Positions 28,231 through 36,908 of a stretch of DNA of 64,000 nucleotides are shown in pieces. Both the position numbers and the translations under genes were made by a program. Each line of letters starts with the position of its first letter. Position 1 is the stretch's first letter. The notes below the pieces were generated by a model. It searched no databases. It was not told the DNA's origin and saw only the letters and a program-made list of their open reading frames with translations. Origin of the DNA: Paracoccaceae bacterium (GTDB lineage: Bacteria > Pseudomonadota > Alphaproteobacteria > Rhodobacterales > Rhodobacteraceae); contig NVUX02000026.1 in assembly GCA_002402045.2 (NCBI GenBank), positions 62,001 to 126,000 on the forward strand, in the 5' to 3' direction.

Positions 28231-30144
28231 TTAAGATTTTTCGTCCTCGTTGAGGTCTTCAAAATCCGCGTCTACCACGTCATCGTCAGTGGCGGCTTCA
28301 TCAGAACTCGCGTCGGCGTCTGCTGCTTCGGCTTCGGCTTTATAAATAGCCTCGCCCAGCTTCATCGCGGCCTCGGTCAAATCCTGTGTCCGGGTCTTGA
28401 TGGTTTCGGCTTCAACGTTCTCGTCTTCAAGCGCTTCCTTAAGGTTTTTAGCTGACATTTCAATGACTTCAACCGTAGTTGGGTCAACCTTGTCAGCGTG
28501 CTCCTCAAGCGATTTCTCGGTTGAGTGGATCAGGCTTTCGGCCTGGTTCCGCGCTTCAATCAGCTCGCGCTTTTCCTTATCGGCCTCGGCATTTTCCTCG
28601 GCTTCTTTCACCATGTTTTCGATGTCATCATCAGACAGCCCACCAGAGGCCTGAATGGTGATTTTTTGCTCTTTATTGGTGCCTTTATCCTTGGCGGAAA
28701 CCGACACAATGCCGTTGGCGTCGATGTCAAAGCTGACCTCGATTTGCGGCACACCGCGCGGGGCGGGTGGGATTTGCTCAAGATTGAACTGGCCGAGGAC
28801 TTTGTTATCCGCTGCCATTTCACGCTCGCCTTGGAACACCCGAATGGTTACCGCACTCTGGCTGTCTTCCGCGGTGGAGAACACCTGTGATTTCTTGGTC
28901 GGAATGGTGGTATTCCGGTCGATCAACCGGGTAAACACCCCGCCCAAAGTCTCAATTCCGAGGCTCAAAGGCGTTACGTCCAAGAGCACAACATCTTTTA
29001 CGTCACCTTGAAGCACGCCAGCCTGAATGGCCGCACCAAGTGCTACCACTTCATCAGGGTTCACACCTTTATGCGGCTCTTTACCAAAGAACTTGGTCAC
29101 TTCTTCCATGACTTTCGGCATACGGGTCATCCCGCCCACCAAAACCACTTCGTCAATGTCAGCCTTGGTAAAGCCAGCGTCTTTCAACGCGGAGGCACAA
29201 GGCTTCAGGGTGCGTTTAATCAGGTCTGCTACCAGAGATTCCAGCTTGGCGCGGGTCAGCTTTACCACAAGGTGCAAAGGCTGGCTGGTGGCCGGGTCCA
29301 TGGTGATGAACGGCTGGTTGATCTCGGTTTGCGTGGCAGACGAAAGCTCAATTTTTGCTTTTTCAGCAGCTTCTTTCAGCCGTTGCAGCGCCATCTTGTC
29401 TTTTTTCAGGTCTACACCGGTGTCTTTTTTGAATTGCGTCGCAAGATATTCAACGATGCGCATGTCAAAGTCTTCGCCGCCAAGGAACGTGTCTCCGTTG
29501 GTGGATTTCACTTCAAACAGGCCGTCGTCGATTTCCAGAATGGAAACGTCAAACGTGCCGCCGCCAAGGTCATAAACCGCAATGGTTTTGCCTTCTTTTT
29601 TATCAAGGCCATAAGCAAGCGCAGCAGCCGTTGGCTCGTTGATAATGCGCAGCACTTCAAGGCCAGCGATCTTGCCGGCGTCTTTGGTGGCTTGGCGCTG
29701 AGCGTCGTTAAAGTAAGCGGGCACGGTAATAACGGCCTGCGTAACGGTTTCACCCAAATAGCTCTCGGCGGTCTCTTTCATTTTTTGCAAAATGAAGGCC
29801 GACACTTGGCTGGGGCTATATTTTTCGCCGTTTACTTCTACCCATGCGTCTCCGCCCGGGCCTTCTACGATTTTATACGCGACCATATCTTTGTCTTTTT
29901 GGACCAAGGGGTCATCCGCACGGCGGCCAATCAGGCGCTTAATGGCGAAAAGCGTATTTTCAGGGTTGGTTACAGCTTGGCGCTTGGCAGCTTGGCCAAC
30001 GAGGCGCTCGTCGTCTGTAAAACCAACGATCGAAGGCGTGGTGCGTGCGCCCTCTGAATTTTCAATAACTTTTGGCTGGGAGCCATCCATGATGGCGACA
30101 CAAGAGTTTGTGGTCCCGAGGTCAATTCCGATAACTTTTGACAT
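28231..30144 (-). CDS. dnaK: Chaperone protein DnaK (Hsp70)
   Basis: DnaK is the ATP-driven Hsp70 chaperone. The 637-residue protein begins [16 protein letters not shown] and carries the other Hsp70 signatures ([14 protein letters not shown] and [12 protein letters not shown]). It has the substrate-binding domain and an acidic C-terminal tail. AAAGGA precedes the ATG at 30144, which is preferred over an in-frame start at 30201. dnaJ follows after a hairpin. Confidence 0.98.
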   Translation of the reverse strand: MSKVIGIDLGTTNSCVAIMDGSQPKVIENSEGARTTPSIVGFTDDERLVGQAAKRQAVTNPENTLFAIKRLIGRRADDPLVQKDKDMVAYKIVEGPGGDAWVEVNGEKYSPSQVSAFILQKMKETAESYLGETVTQAVITVPAYFNDAQRQATKDAGKIAGLEVLRIINEPTAAALAYGLDKKEGKTIAVYDLGGGTFDVSILEIDDGLFEVKSTNGDTFLGGEDFDMRIVEYLATQFKKDTGVDLKKDKMALQRLKEAAEKAKIELSSATQTEINQPFITMDPATSQPLHLVVKLTRAKLESLVADLIKRTLKPCASALKDAGFTKADIDEVVLVGGMTRMPKVMEEVTKFFGKEPHKGVNPDEVVALGAAIQAGVLQGDVKDVVLLDVTPLSLGIETLGGVFTRLIDRNTTIPTKKSQVFSTAEDSQSAVTIRVFQGEREMAADNKVLGQFNLEQIPPAPRGVPQIEVSFDIDANGIVSVSAKDKGTNKEQKITIQASGGLSDDDIENMVKEAEENAEADKEKRELIEARNQAESLIHSTEKSLEEHADKVDPTTVEVIEMSAKNLKEALEDENVEAETIKTRTQDLTEAAMKLGEAIYKAEAEAADADASSDEAATDDDVVDADFEDLNEDEKS

Positions 30145-30222
30145 ATGATGTCCTTTCTTTTGGCGATTGTGGAGGTGCGGTCCGGTATTTCGGCCCCGCA
30201 CTCCATCCCATTACTTGAACCG

Positions 30223-30251
30223 TATATAGGAGCGCGGGCAGGGTGCTACAA
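30223..30251 (-). promoter_or_regulatory. Candidate dnaK promoter
   Basis: On the minus strand TTGTAG (30246-30251) and TATATA (30223-30228) are 17 bases apart, about 79 bases upstream of the dnaK start. A heat-shock sigma factor may also read this region. No CIRCE repeat is visible. Confidence 0.45.
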
Positions 30252-30333
30252 CCGCCGTGCGCGCAGGTTTTTGATGTTTTTTAGTGAAAACTGCAAGGAT
30301 TAAATTGCCGCAAGCGATTTTTTTACGAGTGCT

Positions 30334-30702
30334 TTACGGCAGAGGCCGCTTTTTCCCGTCGGAATCCACCGCTACAAAGATAAACCGCGCTTCGGTTACT
30401 TTGGTGCGCTCCCCCGAGGGTTGGCGGGTAACCCACACCTCTACCCCTATATGTAGGGATGTGCGGCCTTCTTTAATAATGTCAGCATGGATGGAAACGA
30501 GGTCCCCGACCAACACAGGCTTATGAAAGGTCATCCCCTCCACCGCCACCGTGGCCACACGGCCCTTGGCACGGGTGCGCGCTGGCACCGAAGCGCCCAA
30601 ATCCATTTGGGTCATCAGCCAGCCGCCAAAAATATCACCGTTTACGTTGGTATCAGCGGGCATGGCGATGGTTTGCAGCGCTACAGGGCTTAAGGGGGGC
30701 AT
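30334..30702 (-). CDS. Acyl-CoA thioesterase, YciA-like hotdog fold
   Basis: The 122-residue protein has the single hotdog domain of YciA-type acyl-CoA hydrolases: a MPADTNVNGDIFGGWLMTQM segment with the conserved Asn-x-x-Gly-Asp-Ile-Phe-Gly-Gly catalytic helix (about 16-27), then FHKPVLVGDLVSIHADI. Such enzymes free CoA from short to long acyl thioesters. The ATG at 30702 has GGTGG in front. An ATG at 30714 would overlap the stop of the upstream ABC permease gene. Confidence 0.85.
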   Translation of the reverse strand: MPPLSPVALQTIAMPADTNVNGDIFGGWLMTQMDLGASVPARTRAKGRVATVAVEGMTFHKPVLVGDLVSIHADIIKEGRTSLHIGVEVWVTRQPSGERTKVTEARFIFVAVDSDGKKRPLP

Positions 30703-30703
30703 A

Positions 30704-31519
30704 TTATCCACCATGTTTTGATTTGGAGAGGTTTTTTCTGGCCCAAAACTCGCCCATCAGGCCAATGGTAAGCGCAATGACGGTAAACCAAATTGGATAG
30801 CTGATGTTTGTAACATCGCTATTATAATTAACAAAAGCAGCCACGCGCGCTTGATCAATGGTGTGAAAGAGCGGGTTCCATGTAAAGTAGCCTACCATGG
30901 CACCAGGCATATAAGCTGCCGGAAGGAACTTGCCTGATGTGAACATTTGGGCACGCTGATATATGGGGGAGAGCGTTTTTACAAAAAATGGGACAATTGG
31001 CGCAAAAATCATAAAGAGCATGCCAATCGCAATACCACTGGCCCAAGAAAAGAAAAGCGGTAAAACCAACCCTGCTGGGTTATGAACGGAAAGATCTGCG
31101 CCGAAAATCCAAAAAACGGTTACGACAATCAACACAGCCACAAACTGAAGATAAAGCCCCGCAAAGGCTTTGGCCAAAATGGAAAGAATTACGGTCATTG
31201 GCATGTGCATCATAATGGCTGATGTAGCTGTGGAGGCGTTCCGAACAGAGGCAACAGCCTTAATATGCGTTAAAAATAAAATAATACCGGTCAATAAAAA
31301 CATGATTAGGCTGCCGCGAATGGCGGCGCCACGGCCCATAAAAACTGAAATCATGTAAAACAGAGCCATAAACACGGCAATATTTCCGACCTCTTTCAAA
31401 ATGCCAAAGGTTGCATTGCCGCTTTGTGTGCGAACTTCGCGCACAATTGAATGGAAAATCAGATCAAGAAATTCAAGCGCGCCAAAAAACATTGATTTTG
31501 ATTGCGGGGCAGTGGCCAT
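30704..31519 (-). CDS. ABC-2 type polysaccharide export permease
   Basis: The 271-residue protein has about six membrane segments and resembles KpsM/Wzm-type permeases, which form the channel for capsule or O-antigen export. Visible family features are the N-terminal amphipathic stretch (LDLIFHSIVREVRTQSG, about 18-34), the QFVAVLIVVTVFWIFGADL segment and the YFTWNPLFHTIDQAR loop (about 210-224). The matching ATPase (KpsT/Wzt) is not in the window. It is divergent from the glycan operon that starts with cysQ. Confidence 0.8.
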   Translation of the reverse strand: MATAPQSKSMFFGALEFLDLIFHSIVREVRTQSGNATFGILKEVGNIAVFMALFYMISVFMGRGAAIRGSLIMFLLTGIILFLTHIKAVASVRNASTATSAIMMHMPMTVILSILAKAFAGLYLQFVAVLIVVTVFWIFGADLSVHNPAGLVLPLFFSWASGIAIGMLFMIFAPIVPFFVKTLSPIYQRAQMFTSGKFLPAAYMPGAMVGYFTWNPLFHTIDQARVAAFVNYNSDVTNISYPIWFTVIALTIGLMGEFWARKNLSKSKHGG

Positions 31520-31562
31520 TATTCAATGTATCCGTTTAAATGCGCTTTTTAGCAGAATTACT

Positions 31563-31592
31563 TTGCCGAAAAATACGTCATAAGTCTATAAC
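31563..31592 (+). promoter_or_regulatory. Candidate promoter of the cysQ-glycan operon
   Basis: TTGCCG (31563-31568) and TATAAC (31587-31592) are 18 bases apart. The predicted start leaves about a 30-base leader before cysQ. It is the only good promoter-like site I see ahead of the coupled genes up to 40017. Confidence 0.45.
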
Positions 31593-31628
31593 AGGCTCTA
31601 AACAACCATAGTTTTGAAGGCACATCCC

Positions 31629-32408
31629 ATGGAAAACAAGAAAATCATCGAGGTTATTCGAGCGCTGGCGTTAGAGGCTGGCGATAAAATCATGGAAATT
31701 TACGCGCGGGATGATTTTGAAGTGCGCACCAAATCAGATGATTCTCCAGTGACGGAGGCCGATGAAGCCGCTGATGCCCTGATCTCGGCGGGGCTGCGCG
31801 CGGCGTTTCCCGAAATCGCTGTGGTGACCGAGGAGCAATCAGACAGCCACAGTATTCGCGCTGATCGGTTTTTTATCGTGGATCCGCTCGACGGCACCAA
31901 AGAATTTGTGCATCGGCGCGGGGACTTTACGGTGAATATTGCGCTGATCGAAAATGGCACGCCGGTGCTGGGCGTGGTGTTTGCCCCCGCCAAAAAACGC
32001 TTGTTTTATACTGATGCCAGCGGGCAAACCGTGGAGGAAAGTCAGGATGGCAGCCTAAAGCCGCTCCATGTTTCCCCGGCAGATAACGAGGCCCTGATTG
32101 TGGTCGCCTCCAAATCCCACCGCGATGCGGCTACTGACGATTACATCAATAAGTATAAGGTTGCTGATAACGCTGCCGCCGGCTCTTCGCTCAAGTTTTG
32201 CCTTGTGGCCGCTGGCGAGGCAGATCTTTACCCTCGCCTTGGCCGCACCATGGAGTGGGACACCGCCGCTGGCCATGCGGTGCTGCTTGGTGCGGGTGGG
32301 CAGGTGGTGCGGTTTGATGATCACACGCCGCTTACCTATGGTAAACCAATTTATGAGAACCCGTTCTTCATTGCCCTCAGCCCGGGGGTGCAGCTGAAAG
32401 ATTCCTAA
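31629..32408 (+). CDS. cysQ: 3'(2'),5'-bisphosphate nucleotidase CysQ
   Basis: CysQ hydrolyses PAP, the product left when sulfotransferases use PAPS, to AMP. The 259-residue protein shows the inositol-phosphatase superfamily motifs: SPVTEADEAAD, the metal-binding IVDPLDGTKEF (about 83-93) and the C-terminal MEWDTAAGHAVL (about 206-217). The ATG at 31629, eight bases after AAGG, is preferred over an upstream TTG. It is first in an operon that ends with a sulfotransferase, which gives it an obvious local job. The next gene begins directly at its stop. Confidence 0.93.
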   Translation: MENKKIIEVIRALALEAGDKIMEIYARDDFEVRTKSDDSPVTEADEAADALISAGLRAAFPEIAVVTEEQSDSHSIRADRFFIVDPLDGTKEFVHRRGDFTVNIALIENGTPVLGVVFAPAKKRLFYTDASGQTVEESQDGSLKPLHVSPADNEALIVVASKSHRDAATDDYINKYKVADNAAAGSSLKFCLVAAGEADLYPRLGRTMEWDTAAGHAVLLGAGGQVVRFDDHTPLTYGKPIYENPFFIALSPGVQLKDS

Positions 32409-33737
32409 ATGGCAGACAGGCCCGAAATCAGCGTTATTGTCGTCAGTCGAGACCGGCCGGATGACTTGCGCAAAATGCTGTCTTGCCTGCGGTTTCAGGA
32501 TGTTTCCGGCTTTGAGGTTATTGTTGTTACCAATACCCCCGGCGCGCTAGAGGGCGCACAGCACCCCGCGCCCCTGCGGCTGTTTGATTGTGACGAAGCC
32601 AATATTGCAGTGGCCCGAAATGTGGGGCTTTTTGCCGCCAAAGGCCAATTTGTGGCTTTTTGTGATGATGATGCCTTGCCAGACCCCTCATGGCTGCGCC
32701 GCCTGCTTGCACCCTTTAGGGACCCCGATATTGGGGGCACAGGCGGTTTTACCCGCGGGCGTAACGGCATTTCTTTGCAATGGGGCGCAGTGGAAACCGA
32801 TCTTTTGGGGGAGGCGCATCCTCTTGAAATAGCGGCTGACTCCGAACTTGAGGTCTTTGCGCCCTCGCAAAAAACCGCACCTGTGATGATTGGCACTAAC
32901 TGCGCTTTTCGGGCGCCGGCTCTTAAGCAAATCGGCGGGTTTGATGCGGCATTCGCCTATTATCTTGATGATAGTGATATATCGCTCCGCCTTTCCCAAG
33001 CGGGCTGGAAGCTGGCGATTGTGCCACACGCACAGGTGCATCACGGCTTTGCTGCCGGCCCTTACCGCGCCCAAAACCGTGTGCCAAAAACCCTGCATCC
33101 GCATGGAAAAAGCAAAGCCGTATTTTGCCGCAAACACGCGCCGGAAGCCGCGCTTGAGCCTGCGCTCACGGCCTTCAAGGCATTGCAATTTAAGCGTTTG
33201 GAAAAGCAATTCCTTGCGGGCTTGATGGAACCCCGCGTCTTGCCCAGCCTCATAAAATCGCTTGAAGACGGTTATCAAACCGGGCGGCATTTTTTGCTGA
33301 AATCAATGCCTATAGGCAAAAAACCTGCGGCTGGAAAATCTCTGATTCTGGGTTTAAAGCCCGGAATTCATGTGCTGCTTGCTGGCCGCAAGGCTGATCA
33401 AAAATGGCTTGGTGATATGGGGAAAGCGCTCGCAAAAGGCGGCATAATCACCACCACGCTCATCCTTTCCCGTTCACCTGCCTTTATGAAAGCCAATTTT
33501 TCCGAGCGTGGATATTGGACCCTTAGCGGCGGGCAATTTGGCAAATCTTCTCGCAGTGACCCGCTTTTGCAATACATGTCATTTAATGATAAAGTGCAGG
33601 CAGAAATTCAGCGGTTGGCGGCTATTTCGCCGGTTAACTATGTTGCTTACCCACAAAGGTCCGGGCAGGCGGACATATTTTCGCCGCAAAACGATGCCAT
33701 GTCTTGTCTTAATGGGTTTGTGGTGGAATCAGTATAG
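32409..33737 (+). CDS. Family 2 glycosyltransferase with extra C-terminal domain
   Basis: The 442-residue protein has a GT-A glycosyltransferase domain in its first 230 residues: ISVIVVSRDRPDDLRKML at the start, a triple-Asp metal site (CDDDALPDPSW, about 88-98) and the NCAFRAPALKQIGGFD acceptor-side motif. The C-terminal 200 residues, including a VLLAGRKADQKWLGDMGKAL segment, are not recognised and may be a second domain. The start codon abuts the cysQ stop, so the two are coupled. Sugar specificity cannot be read from sequence. Confidence 0.85.
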   Translation: MADRPEISVIVVSRDRPDDLRKMLSCLRFQDVSGFEVIVVTNTPGALEGAQHPAPLRLFDCDEANIAVARNVGLFAAKGQFVAFCDDDALPDPSWLRRLLAPFRDPDIGGTGGFTRGRNGISLQWGAVETDLLGEAHPLEIAADSELEVFAPSQKTAPVMIGTNCAFRAPALKQIGGFDAAFAYYLDDSDISLRLSQAGWKLAIVPHAQVHHGFAAGPYRAQNRVPKTLHPHGKSKAVFCRKHAPEAALEPALTAFKALQFKRLEKQFLAGLMEPRVLPSLIKSLEDGYQTGRHFLLKSMPIGKKPAAGKSLILGLKPGIHVLLAGRKADQKWLGDMGKALAKGGIITTTLILSRSPAFMKANFSERGYWTLSGGQFGKSSRSDPLLQYMSFNDKVQAEIQRLAAISPVNYVAYPQRSGQADIFSPQNDAMSCLNGFVVESV

Positions 33738-33780
33738 AGTGCAAATATGCAACGCCGTTCTCTTCTGATTGGGGAATAAA

Positions 33781-34677
33781 ATGAACACTATAGTTACAAA
33801 AGCGATCTTTCCGGTAGCCGGGCTTGGTACGCGGTTTTTACCGGCAACAAAATCTATCCCCAAAGAGATTATGACTTTGGTAGACCGGCCGCTCATTCAG
33901 TACGCGATTGATGAAGCCCGTGAAGCCGGGATTACCGATTTTATTTTTGTAACCGCGCGGGGGAAATACGCGTTGGAAGATTATTTTGACAGCAACCCCG
34001 AGCTGGAAAAAACACTTTTTGCCAAGGGTAAAACCGAGCTGCTAAAGCAGCTGCGTGATACCGATATGGAAAGCGGCGCGATTGCGTATATTCGCCAGCG
34101 TGAGGCCTTGGGCCTTGGCCATGCCGTATGGTGCGCTCGCCGCCTAATTTCGCCAAATGAGCCTTTTGCAGTGCTGCTGCCTGACGATGTAATCGCGGGA
34201 CAAGTCGGCTGTCTCAAGCAAATGGTTGATGCTTATCAGGAGGTTGGTGGGAATATGGTGGCGACCATGGAGGTCGCGTCTGAGCAGATTTCCAATTATG
34301 GTGTGATTGACCCGATTGAAACTAATGGCCGCATTATTACGGCAAAAGGCATGGTGGAAAAGCCAAATTCCGATGTCGCGCCATCTAACCTCGCTGTGAT
34401 TGGCCGCTATATTTTGCGGCCAGAAATATTTGATGCCCTCAAAGGCCAATCCGCGGGGGCTGGTGGTGAAGTGCAGCTGACTGACGCGATTTGTGCGCAA
34501 ATTGGGTCTGGCACGCCCGTTACCGGCTTTCGGTTTGATGGCAACCGGTTTGATTGTGGCTCGAAAGCGGGCTATCTTCAGGCAACCGTGGCCTTTGGCC
34601 TCGCCCGCCCGGAGCTGCACGATGAATTTCGCACCTTTCTTGACTCGATCACCCATATGCAACGGGTTGCTGAGTAG
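33781..34677 (+). CDS. galU: UTP-glucose-1-phosphate uridylyltransferase
   Basis: GalU makes UDP-glucose, the donor for many surface glycans. The 298-residue protein has the nucleotide-binding GLGTRFLPATKSIPKEIM (about 12-29), the RPLIQYAIDEA segment, the GLGHAVWCAR motif (about 106-115) and the C-terminal FDCGSKAGYLQA. GGGGAA just before the ATG at 33781 supports that start over a TTG at 33769. Its place within the glycosyltransferase operon suggests UDP-glucose or a derivative feeds this glycan. Confidence 0.95.
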   Translation: MNTIVTKAIFPVAGLGTRFLPATKSIPKEIMTLVDRPLIQYAIDEAREAGITDFIFVTARGKYALEDYFDSNPELEKTLFAKGKTELLKQLRDTDMESGAIAYIRQREALGLGHAVWCARRLISPNEPFAVLLPDDVIAGQVGCLKQMVDAYQEVGGNMVATMEVASEQISNYGVIDPIETNGRIITAKGMVEKPNSDVAPSNLAVIGRYILRPEIFDALKGQSAGAGGEVQLTDAICAQIGSGTPVTGFRFDGNRFDCGSKAGYLQATVAFGLARPELHDEFRTFLDSITHMQRVAE

Positions 34678-34686
34678 TTTCGCCTG

Positions 34687-35907
34687 ATGACAGCCATTTT
34701 GCTGGACATTAGCCGGACCATTTCGCGCGCGCCCTATCCGCACCCAACCGGAATTGACCGTGTTGAGCGTGCGTATATTCAGCATTTTTTGCTAAGAGAT
34801 GGGCCGATGTTCTTTCTCTCTCGTGTGCTAAAAGGCTATGTTTTGCTAGACAAAGCCGCCATGCAGGCCATTTGGCCGATGATTATAGGCGACCATGCGT
34901 GGCATAATCAGGATTTTATCGCACGCCTCTTTAGCCACAAATTGCCCGCAATGACCAATCGTGCAGAATCCACTCTGCGGCGAATGTCTTTGGGCACATG
35001 TTTGCGCGGGGGGCTGGCCAAAATGCTGGCGCGGCATATGCTAGGCGGGTTTACTTATCTCAACATAGGCCATTCCAACCGCAAGCCTGCACTTTGGCGG
35101 GCGGTTAAGGCCGGTGGCGCTGGGCAAATGCTGGCGATGGTGCATGATGTTATCCCGCTGGACTACCCCGAATTCACTCGCCCAGACACCGCCGCCCGCT
35201 TTGAGAGTGAGCTAAAAGCTACTGCCACCGCCTGTGATGCGCTGATTTATAATTCTGAAGATACCGCCAATCGCACCGCAAAATACCTGCAAAAATGGAG
35301 CCTCGCTCCTGCCTCTGTGCCGATTCTGCTCGGTACAGAGCCGCTTCCGGCGCTCCCCGCTAACCCGCTGGCCTCGCCGGCAGAATTTGTTATTCTCGGG
35401 ACCATTGAGCCACGCAAAAACCATCAGTTGTTGCTAGATATCTGGCCGGAAATCAGCGCAGAGTTGCATATTGTTGGGCAGCGCGGATGGCAGAATGAAG
35501 CCACGTTCAAAGCCCTCGATTCCAGCCCAATGATGGGAAAAACCGTGTTTGTGCACCCGAAGCTAAGCGACCAAGCCCTCGCCCAGCGTCTTACCACGGC
35601 CCGCGCGCTGCTGTTTCCGAGCTTCGCCGAGGGCTTTGGCTACCCGCTTATTGAGGCCTTACAAATGGGGCTGCCGGTGATCTGCGCAGACCTCCCCTGC
35701 TTTCGTGAAATAGCCGGAGATTTACCAACCTACCTGCCGCCCGAAGACAAAACCGCCTGGAAGGCCGCGATTCAGGCTGCCGCTTCGTCACCCCGGGAAA
35801 ATATCCCTAAAAATGTCAGCTTTCCGACATGGGATCAACATTTTGCCAAGCTAAATGGGTTCCTGTATAACGTAGAAAACCAGAGTGAGCGGAAAGCCGA
35901 CAGATGA
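34687..35907 (+). CDS. Family 4 (GT-B) glycosyltransferase
   Basis: The 406-residue protein has a GT-B fold. Its N-terminal half carries the HPTGIDRVERAYIQHFL motif (about 19-35), often seen in Rhodobacterales glycosyltransferases. The C-terminal half has VILGTIEPRKNHQLLLDIWP (about 236-255) and the donor-binding FPSFAEGFGYPLIEALQMGL (about 315-334), whose Glu-x7-Glu pattern is typical of retaining family 4 enzymes. Its stop overlaps the next start (ATGA). Confidence 0.87.
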   Translation: MTAILLDISRTISRAPYPHPTGIDRVERAYIQHFLLRDGPMFFLSRVLKGYVLLDKAAMQAIWPMIIGDHAWHNQDFIARLFSHKLPAMTNRAESTLRRMSLGTCLRGGLAKMLARHMLGGFTYLNIGHSNRKPALWRAVKAGGAGQMLAMVHDVIPLDYPEFTRPDTAARFESELKATATACDALIYNSEDTANRTAKYLQKWSLAPASVPILLGTEPLPALPANPLASPAEFVILGTIEPRKNHQLLLDIWPEISAELHIVGQRGWQNEATFKALDSSPMMGKTVFVHPKLSDQALAQRLTTARALLFPSFAEGFGYPLIEALQMGLPVICADLPCFREIAGDLPTYLPPEDKTAWKAAIQAAASSPRENIPKNVSFPTWDQHFAKLNGFLYNVENQSERKADR

Positions 35908-36908
35908 AAAACCTTGCGCGACATTATCGGCTGCGACTTTTGCGAAAAAAGTGGCAAATCCGCACGCTTAGGCGCAAAAAAGACCTGAAAAACGTAAAAA
36001 TGGGTGAAAACCACGCCAAAACCGGCGGCATCTTCCTGTTTTCCACAATGCGCAATGAGGCCCTGCGCCTGCCCTTTTTTCTGGAATACTACCGAAAGCT
36101 CGGCGTTGACCAGTTTTTTATCGTTGATAACGGCTCCACCGATGGCACCACCGAAATTCTTAACGCCCAGCCCGATGTTTCACTCTGGCATACCGATACC
36201 AGCTATCGTCGCGCCAAATTTGGCGTGTTGTGGCTCAATAACCTGCTGAATGAATTTGGCCATCAGCACTGGTGCCTTGTGGTGGATGTGGACGAGATTT
36301 TTGTTTATCCTTACCACGATACCCGCCCGCTAAGTGCCCTCACAGATTGGCTGGCGGCTTCGCAAATCAGCAGCTTTGCCTCCATGCTGGTTGATCTTTA
36401 TCCAAAAGATCCAACCCCGTATAAACAGGGGCAAAACCCGCTTGAAACCCTCACGCATTTTGATGCAGGAAACTACACCCAGCGCCGGAATACCCGCTTT
36501 ACCGAGCTGTGGATACAAGGCGGCCCGCGCCAGCGGTTGTTTTTTCGCGCCCAGCCCGCAAAAGCACCCGCGCTTAATAAAACACCGCTGATTTTCTGGC
36601 GAAAACACTATGTTTACATTTCTTCCACCCATATTTTATTGCCCCGCAGCCTAAACCAAACCTATGAGCGTGAAGGCGGCGAAAAGATTTGCGGCGCGCT
36701 TTTGCACACCAAATTCTTGCCCGACCTGCATGAGCGTGCCGCCGAGGAGCTAAAGCGCGGCGAGCATTATGCCAACAGCGCCGAATACCTCGCCTATAGC
36801 GAAAAGAAAAATGCGATTGAGGAAATGTGGAGCGCGCAATCCACCAGATATGCGAATTGGCAGCAGCTAGAGCGCCTCGGGCTGATCTCTTATGGAGGCT
36901 GGGCATGA
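35904..36908 (+). CDS. Glycosyltransferase, GT2-like (PF13704-type)
   Basis: The 334-residue protein starts with a very basic stretch (about 1-35), then a GT-A domain with TMRNEALRLPFFLEYYRKLG, FFIVDNGSTDGTTEIL (about 72-87) and the metal-binding VVDVDEIFVYPY (about 128-139). This layout fits the glycosyltransferase family 2 type found in proteobacterial capsule clusters. The basic N-terminus could bind membrane lipid. It overlaps both neighbours by four bases (ATGA), showing strong translational coupling. Confidence 0.82.
   Translation: MKNLARHYRLRLLRKKWQIRTLRRKKDLKNVKMGENHAKTGGIFLFSTMRNEALRLPFFLEYYRKLGVDQFFIVDNGSTDGTTEILNAQPDVSLWHTDTSYRRAKFGVLWLNNLLNEFGHQHWCLVVDVDEIFVYPYHDTRPLSALTDWLAASQISSFASMLVDLYPKDPTPYKQGQNPLETLTHFDAGNYTQRRNTRFTELWIQGGPRQRLFFRAQPAKAPALNKTPLIFWRKHYVYISSTHILLPRSLNQTYEREGGEKICGALLHTKFLPDLHERAAEELKRGEHYANSAEYLAYSEKKNAIEEMWSAQSTRYANWQQLERLGLISYGGWA

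Noticed and set aside
29008-30057. 349-codon plus-strand reading frame
   Set aside because: It is antisense to dnaK, where long shadow frames are common because of codon bias.
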